From NCBI GenBank assembly GCA_963745865.1, contig CAVUYZ010000008.1:55518-119517 (forward strand): 64,000 nt of DNA, given 5' to 3'. Shown here one piece after another: positions 19,938 through 27,938 of the stretch (the stretch's first letter is position 1; each line of letters begins with the position of its first letter). Source of the DNA: JAHEDH01 sp963745865. Its GTDB lineage: Bacteria > Actinomycetota > Acidimicrobiia > Spongiisociales > ZC4RG35. Both the position numbers and the translations under genes were made by a program. The notes beneath the pieces were generated by a model. The model ran no database searches. It was not told where the DNA came from and worked only from the letters and a program-made list of their open reading frames with translations.

Positions 19938-20063
19938 TTCCTCCAGTGTTCTGTATCGTCCGCGTAGCCCGATTCGCGATCGACTGCATTGTCGGGATTT
20001 CAGAATCAGCGCCGGAAAGTCGATCGTCCATTGTCGTTCCTCTCAACCCTCTCAACACCAACG

Positions 20064-20077
20064 GTACTGTATATTTT
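20064..20077. promoter_or_regulatory. GTATA box between GntR regulator and intact hydantoinase operon
   Basis: GTACTGTATATTTT aligns with the boxes at 1400-1413 and 11447-11460 (shared core GTATA flanked by A/T). It lies in the divergent control region between the regulator gene and the plus-strand small ORF and hydantoinase. TATCAT at 20091-20096 could be the plus-strand -10. Autoregulation by the GntR protein is likely but inferred. Confidence 0.4.
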
Positions 20078-20145
20078 ATTCACAAGCTGGTATCATGTCA
20101 ACTCTCAACAACCCACCGAAGGACACGATATGAGAGGATCTGACG

Positions 20146-20247
20146 ATGGGAAAGTACGCACTAATGTTTGATTCCGATCAATTCTGCGAAGCGCAGTCCT
20201 TCTTGCCAGTGGGTGCTCGGCAATACCTCCGCGGTCGCAACATATGA
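20146..20247 (+). CDS. Small ORF (33 aa) coupled to hydantoinase
   Basis: The peptide starts MGKYALMFDSDQFC and ends RQYLRGRNI. AGAGGA lies 7 nt before its ATG, and its stop overlaps the hydantoinase ATG by ATGA, giving the architecture of a coupled leader peptide or small subunit. It could also be a truncated remnant of a longer gene. I recognise no family and no membrane segment. Translation through it could set the level of hydantoinase synthesis. Confidence 0.45.
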   Translation: MGKYALMFDSDQFCEAQSFLPVGARQYLRGRNI

Positions 20248-21617
20248 CGAGACTCATCGCTGGCGCAGACGTGTTCGTCGAAGGCGAACTGCGGCCGCTC
20301 GACATCGTGATCGACGGCGAGACCATCACCGGCCTCGTTGCCAGGGGGACCGGACCGACCGACGCCGAGGTGATCGACGCCGCCGGATTGGTCGCCATCC
20401 CCGGCGGAGTCGACGTGCATGTCCACACCAGGGAACCGGGATACACCCACAAAGAGGACCTGATCACCTGCACCCGCCAGGCAGCCGCAGGCGGATACAC
20501 GACGATCTTCGGCATGCCCAACCTCGACCCGCCCACCATGACCACCGAGGACCTCGACAGCGTGCTCGACCTCTACGCCTCCAAGAGCATCGTCGACTAC
20601 AACCACAACCCGGCAGCCAAGGTCCTCGACCAGATCGCTCCGATGGCCGAACGTGGCATCACCGCCTACAAGATCTACATGGTTGTCGACACGGGACGGT
20701 CGTATCCACATCCGTCGGCGATCGGCGTGCACGACCACGGTGAGCTCTACCAAGCGATGAAGGCGGTTGCCGAGACCGGCCTGCGGCTCATGGTCCATCC
20801 TCACGACCAGGCCATCATGGACACCGTCGAGCAGGCGTATTGGGCAGCCGGCGACCGCTCGCCCCAGGCATACGGCAAGACCCTCGCCGTCGACGACGGA
20901 ATCATCTGGGACACCGCTACGGCGCTGCTACTCCGACTGGCCGAGGCGACCGGCTGCAAGCTCCACATCGTCCATGTCCAGACGATCCGCCAGGTCGAGA
21001 TGCTCAAACGGGCCCGCGAACGCGGTGTCGACGTGACCGGCGAGGTCAACCACTGGGCCTTGTTCCTGGGCCGGATGTCCGACATCGACGAGCAGGGTTC
21101 CTACGTCCTGTCCTACTACGTACCCGACCATCACCGCGAGGCCGTGTGGAAGGCGTTGGAGGACGGCACTGTCGACATGATCTCCTCCGATCACGCTCCG
21201 CACACTCGCGAGGAGAAGGAGATCGGGTGGGAGGACGCCTGGGCGGCCCATACCGGGACCCCCGGCCTCCAGTACCAGCTGCCACTCATGATCGACGCCT
21301 GGCACAACGGGCTGATCTCGTTCGATCGACTCGTCGATCTGGTGAGCACCGCCCCGGCGCGGGTGTTCGGGCTCGAGACCAAGGGAACACTCGCCCCGGG
21401 TTCGGATGCCGACATCGCGCTCCTCGACCTCGATCGGGAATGGACGATCACCAATGACTCGGTCCTCTCGAAGATCGGCTGGACCCCGTACGACGGGCGA
21501 ACGATCCGCGGGTCGGTCGAGCGGACGTTGGTCCGTGGCGTCGACGTCTGGTCGGACGGGACCGTCGTCGGCCAGCCAGGACATGGTAAGCAAGCAACAC
21601 CAACAACAGAGCCATAG
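20244..21617 (+). CDS. Hydantoinase/dihydroorotase-family cyclic amidohydrolase
   Basis: 457 aa, intact. Motifs: VAIPGGVDVHVHTREPGYTH (HxH metal ligands), AGGYTTIFGMPNLDPPTMTT, AYKIYMVVDTGRSYPHPSAI, LMVHPHDQAIMDTVEQAYW, KLHIVHVQTIRQVEMLKRAR, VTGEVNHWALFLG, ISSDHAPHTREEKE (late His/Asp ligands) and the C-terminal beta-sandwich ADIALLDLDREWTITNDSVL. It should open a cyclic amide ring (hydantoin, dihydropyrimidine or related) in the cytoplasm. The usual bridging carboxy-Lys is not obvious: KIYMVV may supply it. It is coupled to the 33-aa ORF upstream and divergent from the GntR gene. An inactive-looking paralogue is at 14714-16140. Confidence 0.9.
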   Translation: MTRLIAGADVFVEGELRPLDIVIDGETITGLVARGTGPTDAEVIDAAGLVAIPGGVDVHVHTREPGYTHKEDLITCTRQAAAGGYTTIFGMPNLDPPTMTTEDLDSVLDLYASKSIVDYNHNPAAKVLDQIAPMAERGITAYKIYMVVDTGRSYPHPSAIGVHDHGELYQAMKAVAETGLRLMVHPHDQAIMDTVEQAYWAAGDRSPQAYGKTLAVDDGIIWDTATALLLRLAEATGCKLHIVHVQTIRQVEMLKRARERGVDVTGEVNHWALFLGRMSDIDEQGSYVLSYYVPDHHREAVWKALEDGTVDMISSDHAPHTREEKEIGWEDAWAAHTGTPGLQYQLPLMIDAWHNGLISFDRLVDLVSTAPARVFGLETKGTLAPGSDADIALLDLDREWTITNDSVLSKIGWTPYDGRTIRGSVERTLVRGVDVWSDGTVVGQPGHGKQATPTTEP

Positions 21618-22112
21618 ACATCGCCTCGAAGTGCGAGCTGCGCCTACGGCGCATGCTGACGAATACAAGCGGTGCGCCTTCTCGGCGAGCAGGTCATTCC
21701 CAAGCTGCGCTGAGTCACAGATCTCCCGGTGCTTCGCCGGTTCCCCCCACTTGCGAAGCAACCGCGAGGGCCGCTCGGCGGATCACTCATCGCTCGGGAC
21801 CTCCGACAGGTCGTCGAGCTGATCGCCAAATTCGAGGATGTGGGTGTCGACCACCTCGGACTTCGTCTACGGCGACTACGACCGGTGGCACTGGACTCGA
21901 TCCGCCTTGTGGGTCGCAGGCATCGGAGCACGCCGAAGGGATGCTCTGGTGGTCACGTCAGATCACCGACGCGGGGCTTCGCGTCTTCTGACCGCTAGGA
22001 AGGAACGCAGGGACAGGAGGCCGATCCAATTGCGACTCGCGCGGCCACGCGTACCGACAAGAGGTGACCGTCGACCCTTCACCCAGCCCGGGTGTCGTCA
22101 CACCCTGTGTGA
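21618..22112. other. Gap with a possible LLM oxidoreductase C-terminal fragment
   Basis: About 500 bp without an intact gene. One plus-strand frame at 21780-21890 reads IARDLRQVVELIAKFEDVGV then DHLG, which resembles the C-terminal segment of a luciferase-like F420 oxidoreductase, and an adjacent frame continues DFVYGDYDRWHW. It may be a remnant of a third LLM gene of the island. I see no promoter or terminator that stands out. Confidence 0.3.
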
Positions 22113-22871
22113 GTGGTCATTCACAAGCCGTCGCCGCCGAATCGCCAGTTCGTGCTCGGTGCCATCCGGGCGGGACATCGTGTGTCGCCGATGGTGGCGT
22201 TCGTTCAGGTCGACGTGACCGAGGCGTGGCACCATCTCGATGAGGACGGTCTGTCGCCCACCGCATTCGTCCTCGCGTGTGTTGGTCGGGCAGTGTCGAT
22301 GCATCCCGACGTTCACGCCTACAAGGATTGGCTCGGGAGACTTGTCGTCCATCCGACCGTCGGCGTCGCAACGATGGTCGAAGTCGATACGCCCACCGGA
22401 TCGTTCCCCCTCGCCCACCTCATGCGTGATGCCGACACCAGAACGGTCACGGATTTGTCCGAGGAGCTTCGCAGGGTCAGCCGGGATCCGGCGACGGCTG
22501 CAGAAGGCGTATCGCTGATGCGATGGGGCACGATCGTAGGACGCATTCCCGGGCTCGCAACGGCGATGTTCATGGCAGCGCGGAGATCGACCGTGCTCCG
22601 GCGGCGATTCGGGACAGTGACGCTCTCGTCGGTCGGGATGATGATCGACGGCAACGGCTTCGCGTTCGGGCTCCCCACGGTGGCGTCGATCACGGTCATC
22701 GTCGGTGGGGCCAGCCAGCGGCCATGGATCGTCGACGACACGATCCGACCACGCACGATCCTGGACCTGAGTGTCTCGATCGATCACCGCATCGTGGACG
22801 GCGGGCCGGCGGGGCGGTTCGGTGCAACACTCAGGCAGTTGCTGGAACATCCGGAACTGATCGCCTGGTGA
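22113..22871 (+). CDS. 2-oxoacid dehydrogenase acyltransferase (E2) catalytic-domain protein without lipoyl domain
   Basis: 252 aa matching only the catalytic domain of E2 acyltransferases: RVSPMVAFVQVDVTEAW, GLSPTAFVLACVGRAVSMHP, HPTVGVATMVEVDTPTG, FGTVTLSSVGMMIDGNGFAF and the active-site DHRIVDGGPAGRFGATLRQL, with His and Asp present. The lipoyl and E1/E3-binding domains of true E2 subunits are absent, so it may be a chloramphenicol-acetyltransferase-fold acyltransferase with another acceptor. The start GTG at 22113 is uncertain. It is not linked to the E1alpha/E1beta genes at 29.8-31.8 kb. Confidence 0.82.
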   Translation: MVIHKPSPPNRQFVLGAIRAGHRVSPMVAFVQVDVTEAWHHLDEDGLSPTAFVLACVGRAVSMHPDVHAYKDWLGRLVVHPTVGVATMVEVDTPTGSFPLAHLMRDADTRTVTDLSEELRRVSRDPATAAEGVSLMRWGTIVGRIPGLATAMFMAARRSTVLRRRFGTVTLSSVGMMIDGNGFAFGLPTVASITVIVGGASQRPWIVDDTIRPRTILDLSVSIDHRIVDGGPAGRFGATLRQLLEHPELIAW

Positions 22872-22881
22872 CGATCGTCAT

Positions 22882-22910
22882 CTGGGCCGGGCCAACTCGG
22901 CCCGGCCCAG
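22882..22910. terminator. Bidirectional hairpin terminator
   Basis: A perfect 12-bp stem (CTGGGCCGGGCC against GGCCCGGCCCAG) with a 5-nt loop AACTC lies between the convergent E2-like and DUF4242 genes. There is no T-run, so efficiency is uncertain, but the position and strength fit a two-way terminator. Confidence 0.75.
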
Positions 22911-22920
22911 GCGGTGATGC

Positions 22921-23172
22921 CTACTCGTGCTCGGTGACCTCGAAGATGGCTTCGGCGACCAACCCATGGGCCTCTCGATGGACGGTGTTGGCGGCTTCAG
23001 CGCTGGGTGCCTCGACGAGACAGAAGATCTTGCCGTTGGCCTCATCCACCCAATAGCGAAGGTACTCGACACCATGTCCCGCCTGCGTCTCCAGGTCCTT
23101 GACGTGGGCACCGGCGACATCGCTCACCGAGACACCGCCTTCGATCGTATGGGTATCCATGTACAGAGGCAT
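22921..23172 (-). CDS. DUF4242 (SCO4226-like nickel-binding) small protein
   Basis: About 83 aa: MPLYMDTHTIEGGVSVSDVA, then LETQAGHGVEYLRYWVDEAN, KIFCLVEAPSAEAANTVHRE, AHGLVAEAIFEVTEHE. This is the ferredoxin-like-fold DUF4242 pattern, whose Streptomyces member SCO4226 binds nickel. Conserved His, Tyr, Cys and Glu residues are present. I chose ATG at 23172, which is preceded by AAAGGAGAGG; the longer frame to 23205 would add a nonhomologous tail. Function is unknown. Confidence 0.85.
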   Translation of the reverse strand: MPLYMDTHTIEGGVSVSDVAGAHVKDLETQAGHGVEYLRYWVDEANGKIFCLVEAPSAEAANTVHREAHGLVAEAIFEVTEHE

Positions 23173-23401
23173 CGCCTCTCCTTTCACAGGCTCCGGACGG
23201 AGCACTACACGTCAGTCAACGTTGCGAGCGTGTGACGCAGCGTGGGACGGCCGGCGGGCGCTCCGCCCTCGATGTCGCAGGACTCGCCGATCACACTGCC
23301 TGGGAACGTTCGGGCCGCCGGCGAACCGGCGAACACTCCGTACTTGTCGGGCGCGTCACAGCAGGAAGAGCTAACGTCGAGATCAAGTCCAGCGGAGATG
23401 C

Positions 23402-23848
23402 ATGAACCCCGACTCCACTCGCTCGAGATCCGAACTGATCGAGGTCATCCGAAACATCCCCCTGTTCGCGTCGCTGTCGAAAGCAGACGTGCGAGAAGTG
23501 ACCAAGCTCTGCTTCGAAAAGCACTATGACAAGGACGACGTGATCGTCCGTCAACTCGAGGACGCCCAACTGATGGTGACCCTCATCTCCGGTCGAGCGA
23601 GGGTCATCCGCGATGGAAAGACGCTAGCCACGGTGGGACCCGGTCACTCCGTCGGCGAGATGGGGCTGATCGATGGCCATCACCGCTCGGCCTCGGTCAT
23701 CGCCGAGACGCCGATCGAGGCCATCGTTCTCCACAGGACCGCGTTCCTGAAGCTCCTCGGCGGTAATCCGGCGATCGTCAGGAAGCTCCTGATGATCCAA
23801 ACCTCGCGCCTCAGGGACGCCGACAAGAAACTCAGCGCTCTCGGATGA
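23402..23848 (+). CDS. Cyclic nucleotide-binding domain protein
   Basis: 148 aa consisting of one cNMP-binding beta-roll: LIEVIRNIPLFASLSKADVR, YDKDDVIVRQLEDAQLMVTL, ISGRARVIRDGKTLATVGPG, VGEMGLIDGHHRSASVIAET, then a short helical tail. The phosphate-binding cassette has GE but reads HHRSA where active cAMP/cGMP binders have R-S/T-A, so cyclic-nucleotide binding is possible but not certain. There is no DNA-binding helix-turn-helix. GGAG precedes the ATG. It lies about 47 bp before the ABC exporter gene and may be co-transcribed with it. Confidence 0.85.
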   Translation: MNPDSTRSRSELIEVIRNIPLFASLSKADVREVTKLCFEKHYDKDDVIVRQLEDAQLMVTLISGRARVIRDGKTLATVGPGHSVGEMGLIDGHHRSASVIAETPIEAIVLHRTAFLKLLGGNPAIVRKLLMIQTSRLRDADKKLSALG

Positions 23849-23895
23849 ATCCATCGCCCGACGGCGTTGCCTACCGTCGGCCGTAACCTCTCCCG

Positions 23896-25692
23896 ATGCG
23901 TGCAATGGGACGCCGACGAGGCGCGGTCGGCCGAGAGACCGAGCGAGTCCGAATCGACCGCGAACAGATCGGGCAACTTCGCCGGCTGTTCGGATTCCTC
24001 CGTGCCTATCGCAAATGGCTGCTCGTCGCAACGGTGGGCGTCGGTATCTCTGCCGCCCTCGGACTGGTGTTCCCGCGAATCATGGGCACCCTCGTCGACT
24101 CGGCACTCGGCGAGACCGACACATCCGCTCTCGACCGGATCGCCCTGATCCTGCTCGGCGTGTTCGCCATTCAAGGAGCCTTCAACTATCTCCGGATCTA
24201 CGCCTTGGGAGTCGTGGGAGAAGGCGTGGTCGCCGACTTGCGGAGAGCCGTCTTCACCCGGGTCGTTCGCCTGCCCGTCCCGTTCTTCGACGGCAGGAAG
24301 ACCGGAGAGATCACATCGCGCCTCACATCCGACGTCGCAGTCCTCCAGGCAACCGTCTCCACCTCGCTGGCACAAGCCTTGTTCCAGGGGATCTCGATGA
24401 TCGGCGGAGTCGTACTCCTCATCGTGCTCAGCCCGGTCCTCTCGCTCGCGGTTCTGACCTTCCTCCCGGTGGTGATCGTCGGGGGTGCGTTCTTCGGGCG
24501 CAGGCTGAGCCGGATCTCTACGAGCTTCCAGGACGAGGTGGCCACTGCCAACGCCTTTGCTGACGAGACGATCGCCTCGATCCGGGTCATCAAGTGGTTC
24601 ACAGCCGAGGAGCCCGCAGCCCGGCAATACGACCGGGACATCCGGTCCTCGTACGACATCGCCATCCGGCGGACGCGACTGCGGGCGATCTTCGTTCCGT
24701 TCATCACCTTCGTGTCGTTCGGCACCCTGGCGGTGGTGCTCTGGATCGGAGGCAGACAGGTGCTGTCAGGATCGCTGACCGTGGGTGAGCTGGTCACGTT
24801 CCTGCTCTACACGCTGGTCGTGGCAGGAGCGATCGGATCGTTCACCGGGCTCTACTCGCAGCTCCAGGAGGCGCTCGGAGCATCGAAGCGGATCTTCGAG
24901 CTGCTGGACGAACCGCCGGAGCTCTTCGAGTCGGACGGGGGACACTCGCCGGCCCGAATCGACGGATCGGTTCGCTTCGATTCCGTCGACTTCACCTATC
25001 CGGGGAGGGACATCGAGGTGCTGACCGGGATCGACCTCGACATCGCTCCGGGTGAGACCGTGGCGCTGGTCGGGCCGAGTGGCGCCGGAAAGTCCACCCT
25101 GACCCAACTCATCCCCCGCTTCTACGATCCGTCCGCGGGCCGCATCACGGTTGACGACGTCGACATCCGCGACTGGTCACTCGGGTCGTTGCGCGGTGCC
25201 ATGGCCGCCGTCCCCCAAGAGGTCCAACTCTTCAGTGGAACGATCGCCGAGAACCTGCGGATCGGCACGCCCGACGCCACCGACGACGAGCTGGCCGACG
25301 CCTGCCGGATCGCCAATGCGCACGACTTCATCGTCGACTTCCCCGATGGGTATCAGACGATCGTCGGCGAACGCGGGGTCAAGCTCTCCGGTGGTCAGCG
25401 TCAGCGGGTGGCGATCGCCCGGGCCGTGCTGTCCGATCCCCGCATCCTGATCCTCGACGAGGCCACGAGCTCACTCGACTCGGAGTCCGAGACGCTCGTC
25501 CAGGAAGCACTCGAGCGGCTCATGCAGGGTCGGACCACGCTGGTGATCGCCCATCGCCTCAGCACGGTCCGCAACGCCGACCGGCTCATCGTCATCGCCG
25601 ATGGCGTCATCGCCGAAGAGGGCACCCATGACGATCTGATCGCGGCAGACGGGCTCTACGCCCGACTCTCCCGAGCTCAGATCACCGCCTGA
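23896..25692 (+). CDS. ABC transporter, fused permease and ATPase (MsbA/BmrA type)
   Basis: 598 aa half-transporter. Six membrane helices span about residues 30-330, and the nucleotide-binding domain follows: VALVGPSGAGKSTLTQLIPR (Walker A), QEVQLFSGTIAENLRIG (Q loop), VKLSGGQRQRVAIARAVL (signature), RILILDEATSSLDSES (Walker B) and VIAHRLSTVRNADRLIVI (H loop). Two copies form an exporter for lipid, drug or peptide. The sequence is intact and strongly GC-biased. The start could be ATG 23896 or ATG 23905. Its 3' end overlaps the convergent acetyltransferase gene by 11 bp. Confidence 0.93.
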   Translation: MRAMGRRRGAVGRETERVRIDREQIGQLRRLFGFLRAYRKWLLVATVGVGISAALGLVFPRIMGTLVDSALGETDTSALDRIALILLGVFAIQGAFNYLRIYALGVVGEGVVADLRRAVFTRVVRLPVPFFDGRKTGEITSRLTSDVAVLQATVSTSLAQALFQGISMIGGVVLLIVLSPVLSLAVLTFLPVVIVGGAFFGRRLSRISTSFQDEVATANAFADETIASIRVIKWFTAEEPAARQYDRDIRSSYDIAIRRTRLRAIFVPFITFVSFGTLAVVLWIGGRQVLSGSLTVGELVTFLLYTLVVAGAIGSFTGLYSQLQEALGASKRIFELLDEPPELFESDGGHSPARIDGSVRFDSVDFTYPGRDIEVLTGIDLDIAPGETVALVGPSGAGKSTLTQLIPRFYDPSAGRITVDDVDIRDWSLGSLRGAMAAVPQEVQLFSGTIAENLRIGTPDATDDELADACRIANAHDFIVDFPDGYQTIVGERGVKLSGGQRQRVAIARAVLSDPRILILDEATSSLDSESETLVQEALERLMQGRTTLVIAHRLSTVRNADRLIVIADGVIAEEGTHDDLIAADGLYARLSRAQITA

Positions 25693-26149
25693 CGCGGCCT
25701 GTCAGTCCCGCAGGTGCGTAAAAGGGGCTCTCGAACGGCCAGACCTCGGTCAACCACGAAGACACGGCCCGCCAGACTTCTATGTCCAGCCCGGCCCGGG
25801 AGGCCCGAACCCACGACGTCACCTCCGCATCGTGATCGTCCCGGGTCGGCGGATCGATGTACAGGCATCCGACGACCGCATCGCCATCGAGGATCGAATA
25901 GGCGAAGGCGCTGCGAGCGTCGAACTCGGCGGCGTGGCGCTCGAGGTCGCCGAGGTTGTCCTCGAGCGTCATCGGAACTGGCCACTCACCCGCCCATACC
26001 TCGGAACCCGGGGTGGCTCTGATGTGATCGACGCTCGACATCCAGGCTTCGTGATCCCGCTCGTTGTGCTCTGCGCCGAGCGGCTCTAGCCGGAACCCAG
26101 GACCGGAGAACCGGCGGGGAACATCGAAGTCACCGGGAACGAAGCTCAT
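25682..26149 (-). CDS. GNAT-family N-acetyltransferase
   Basis: About 155 aa: FSGPGFRLEPLGAEHNERDH at the N-terminus, EFDARSAFAYSILDGDAVVG then CLYIDPPTRDD (central strands), and VTSWVRASRAGLDIEVWRAV. This fits the GNAT-like fold seen in RimJ/RimL relatives, which acetylate amines with acetyl-CoA. The usual RxxGxG acetyl-CoA loop is replaced by RASRAGLDI, so the match is moderate. ATG at 26149 is preferred over 26176. Substrate unknown. Confidence 0.7.
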   Translation of the reverse strand: MSFVPGDFDVPRRFSGPGFRLEPLGAEHNERDHEAWMSSVDHIRATPGSEVWAGEWPVPMTLEDNLGDLERHAAEFDARSAFAYSILDGDAVVGCLYIDPPTRDDHDAEVTSWVRASRAGLDIEVWRAVSSWLTEVWPFESPFYAPAGLTGRVRR

Positions 26150-26163
26150 GACCCGCGAACCTA

Positions 26164-26216
26164 CCGTTCTTGTCAAGGTTGGCAGGCCATATCGCGGTCA
26201 ACCCGGACAAGAACGG
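26164..26216. repeat. Palindromic repeat element, copy 1
   Basis: CCGTTCTTGTC and GACAAGAACGG form an 11-bp inverted repeat, with a second nested stem GGTTG/CAACC and a loop containing GGCCATAT. A related element lies at 44266-44318 with the same outer arms and a similar interior (AAGGTTG, GGCAATATGG). It sits between the amidohydrolase 3' end and the acetyltransferase start and could act as a terminator. Two copies 18 kb apart suggest a genome-wide REP-like family. Confidence 0.7.
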
Positions 26217-26221
26217 GGTCG

Positions 26222-27211
26222 TCACCCGAAGATCAGGGAGTGGGCGGTGGCGCCGAGGACGGCGGCGGTGGTCTCCTCGCCGAGATCAGCCGACTCGATG
26301 AAGCCGACGGGGTCCGACTCGCCCATCTCGAATGGGTAGTCGGTGCCCAGCATCACGTGGTCGGCGCCCATGAACTCCACCGCGTATCGCAATGCCAGCG
26401 GGTTGTGGAGCACCGTGTCGACATACAACTCCTTGAGGTACTCGGACGGCGGCTTGGAGATGTGGGCGCCGGCCAGACCCGGCTTCTGGGTGTACGCAGA
26501 GTCGAAGCGACCCGCCTGATAGGGCGCGAACCCGCCGCCATGGACAATGCACATCTTGAGGCCGGAGTGACGCTCGAACACCCCGGAGAAGATCAGTCCG
26601 GCCAACGCGATCGTGCTCTCGATCGGCCGAGCCACCGGGTTCTCCATGAAGTACCGACTCAGGTCGACGCCCTCGAGGGGCCGCATCGGGTGGAGCACCA
26701 CGAACGCCTCGAGATCCTTCGCCGCTGCCCAGAAGTCATCGAGGCCCGCCTGATCCAGGAAGGTCCCGTCGACGGTCGTTGCGATCTCGACGCCGACCAT
26801 CCCCAACTCTCGCATTGCGTGGTCCAACTCGGTCACGGCCAAACCCGGGTCCTGGAGCGGCACCGTTCCGATCGCGGCATACCGATCCGGTGCGACTGCG
26901 GCCTCCGCTGCAAGGCACTCGTTGTGGACTCTCGAGTATTCGACCCCTTTGGTGGGCTCCAACTCGTAGGCGGTCAGATCGATCCATCCGGACAGAATCT
27001 GCTTGTCGACACCCATCCGATCGAGCGCAGCCAGGCGAAGCTCGGCATCGGAGAGGTCGTCGCGCAGCGCGTTCGTCGTGACCTTGTCGCCGAGTCGGAC
27101 CGCAGGGCCGCGGTCGGTCCCGACCACGGTGGCGCCGAACGGGTCTCCGCTGGCAACCAACCAGTCCTTGAACGATTGGGGGATGCAATGGGCGTGAACG
27201 TCGATGATCAT
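26222..27211 (-). CDS. Amidohydrolase-2 family (ACMSD-like) hydrolase or decarboxylase
   Basis: 329 aa. The N-terminus MIIDVHAHCIPQSF carries the HxH metal motif. Further blocks are NECLAAEAAVAPDRYAAIGT, VPLQDPGLAVTELDHAMREL, VLHPMRPLEGVDLSRYFMEN, KMCIVHGGGFAPYQAGRFDS and MLGTDYPFEMGESDP (the late Asp). This is the pattern of the 2-amino-3-carboxymuconate-semialdehyde decarboxylase and resorcylate decarboxylase group, zinc enzymes that decarboxylate or hydrolyse aromatic-derived acids. It is divergent from the CMD gene, and the 150-bp space between holds two LacI-type palindromes. It is a predicted member of the LacI regulon. Confidence 0.88.
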   Translation of the reverse strand: MIIDVHAHCIPQSFKDWLVASGDPFGATVVGTDRGPAVRLGDKVTTNALRDDLSDAELRLAALDRMGVDKQILSGWIDLTAYELEPTKGVEYSRVHNECLAAEAAVAPDRYAAIGTVPLQDPGLAVTELDHAMRELGMVGVEIATTVDGTFLDQAGLDDFWAAAKDLEAFVVLHPMRPLEGVDLSRYFMENPVARPIESTIALAGLIFSGVFERHSGLKMCIVHGGGFAPYQAGRFDSAYTQKPGLAGAHISKPPSEYLKELYVDTVLHNPLALRYAVEFMGADHVMLGTDYPFEMGESDPVGFIESADLGEETTAAVLGATAHSLIFG

Positions 27212-27241
27212 TCCCCGACACTATGCCGAATCCGACCATAC

Positions 27242-27255
27242 TGCAATCGATTGCG
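27242..27255. promoter_or_regulatory. LacI-type operator O1
   Basis: TGCAATCGATTGCG contains the perfect palindrome GCAATCGATTGC with a central CG, the form typical of LacI-family operators. It lies 31 bp upstream of the amidohydrolase start. The centre is 71 bp from O2, which would allow looping. An imperfect half-site follows O2 at 27330-27343. Confidence 0.75.
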
Positions 27256-27312
27256 GGCCTATTCCTCGACCAAGCCGGAACAAAATCCCTGCTTGAGTCG
27301 GTTGGCCATGGT

Positions 27313-27326
27313 TACAATCGATTGCA
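27313..27326. promoter_or_regulatory. LacI-type operator O2
   Basis: TACAATCGATTGCA is a near-perfect palindrome matching O1 and the sites at 34385, 39192 and 42163. It lies 35 bp before the CMD ATG, where it would block the plus-strand promoter. Confidence 0.75.
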
Positions 27327-27360
27327 GACCTCGATCGATTGCGAGGACAGGAGGACACCC

Positions 27361-27936
27361 ATGCCACGCATTCCGTACCCGGATCTCGATGCCATCGACG
27401 ACCCCGAGATCCTCGCCGCCCTCGACAGAGCCCGCCGGGTCGGCACGCCCCGCCCCGAATCACAGGCGATCCGCTCCCACGTCCCGGCCGTGCTCAAGAC
27501 CTTCACGAACATGTGGATGCAGATCTTCGTGGACGGCATCGTCGAGCACGACCTCAAAGAACTGTGCAGGGTCTATGTCACCAAGACCGTCAAGTGCGGA
27601 TACTGCGCCGCTCAACGGTCGACCGACGCCGGCGTCGAGGAAGATCACTACGACGACCTCCTCACCTTCGAGCAATCCGACCGGTACACCGACCGCGAGA
27701 AGGCTGCACTCGCCTACACCGACGCCATCGTATGGGATCCGGATCTCGCCACGGACGCGGTCTGGGATCGACTCCACGCCAACTTCACACCGGCCGAGAT
27801 CGTCGAGCTCGGCTCGTTCGTGGCTCTGACATCGAGTCAACAGCGGTGGATCAAGACACTCGACATCGGACACAAGGAGATCCTGGCCGACACCGACACC
27901 GGCCTGCTCGAGACCGGATCACGGGATAGGAGCTGA
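27361..27936 (+). CDS. Carboxymuconolactone decarboxylase/AhpD-like protein with CxxC (CMD1)
   Basis: 191 aa. Core: LKELCRVYVTKTVKCGYCAA with a CxxC, then REKAALAYTDAIVWDP and PAEIVELGSFVALTSSQQRW. The fold is that of AhpD-like alkylhydroperoxidases and CMD proteins. The His that normally follows the CxxC in AhpD is absent (CAAQRS), so it may be a thiol reductant or lyase rather than a peroxidase. AGGAGG precedes the ATG at 27361. It is followed 2 bp later by the OsmC gene and controlled from the O1/O2 region. A paralogue is at 39236-39814. Confidence 0.87.
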   Translation: MPRIPYPDLDAIDDPEILAALDRARRVGTPRPESQAIRSHVPAVLKTFTNMWMQIFVDGIVEHDLKELCRVYVTKTVKCGYCAAQRSTDAGVEEDHYDDLLTFEQSDRYTDREKAALAYTDAIVWDPDLATDAVWDRLHANFTPAEIVELGSFVALTSSQQRWIKTLDIGHKEILADTDTGLLETGSRDRS

Positions 27937-27938
27937 CC

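Noticed and set aside
27242..27343. Repeated ATCGATTG units as a possible CRISPR or iteron cluster
   Set aside because: Only two full sites and one half-site, unequal spacing, no spacers, and the same palindrome recurs singly in three other promoters. Operators explain it better.
26240..27360. Plus-strand frame running into CMD1
   Set aside because: The part upstream of 27361 is antisense to the amidohydrolase and lacks motifs. The CMD1 start is fixed by AGGAGG and homology.
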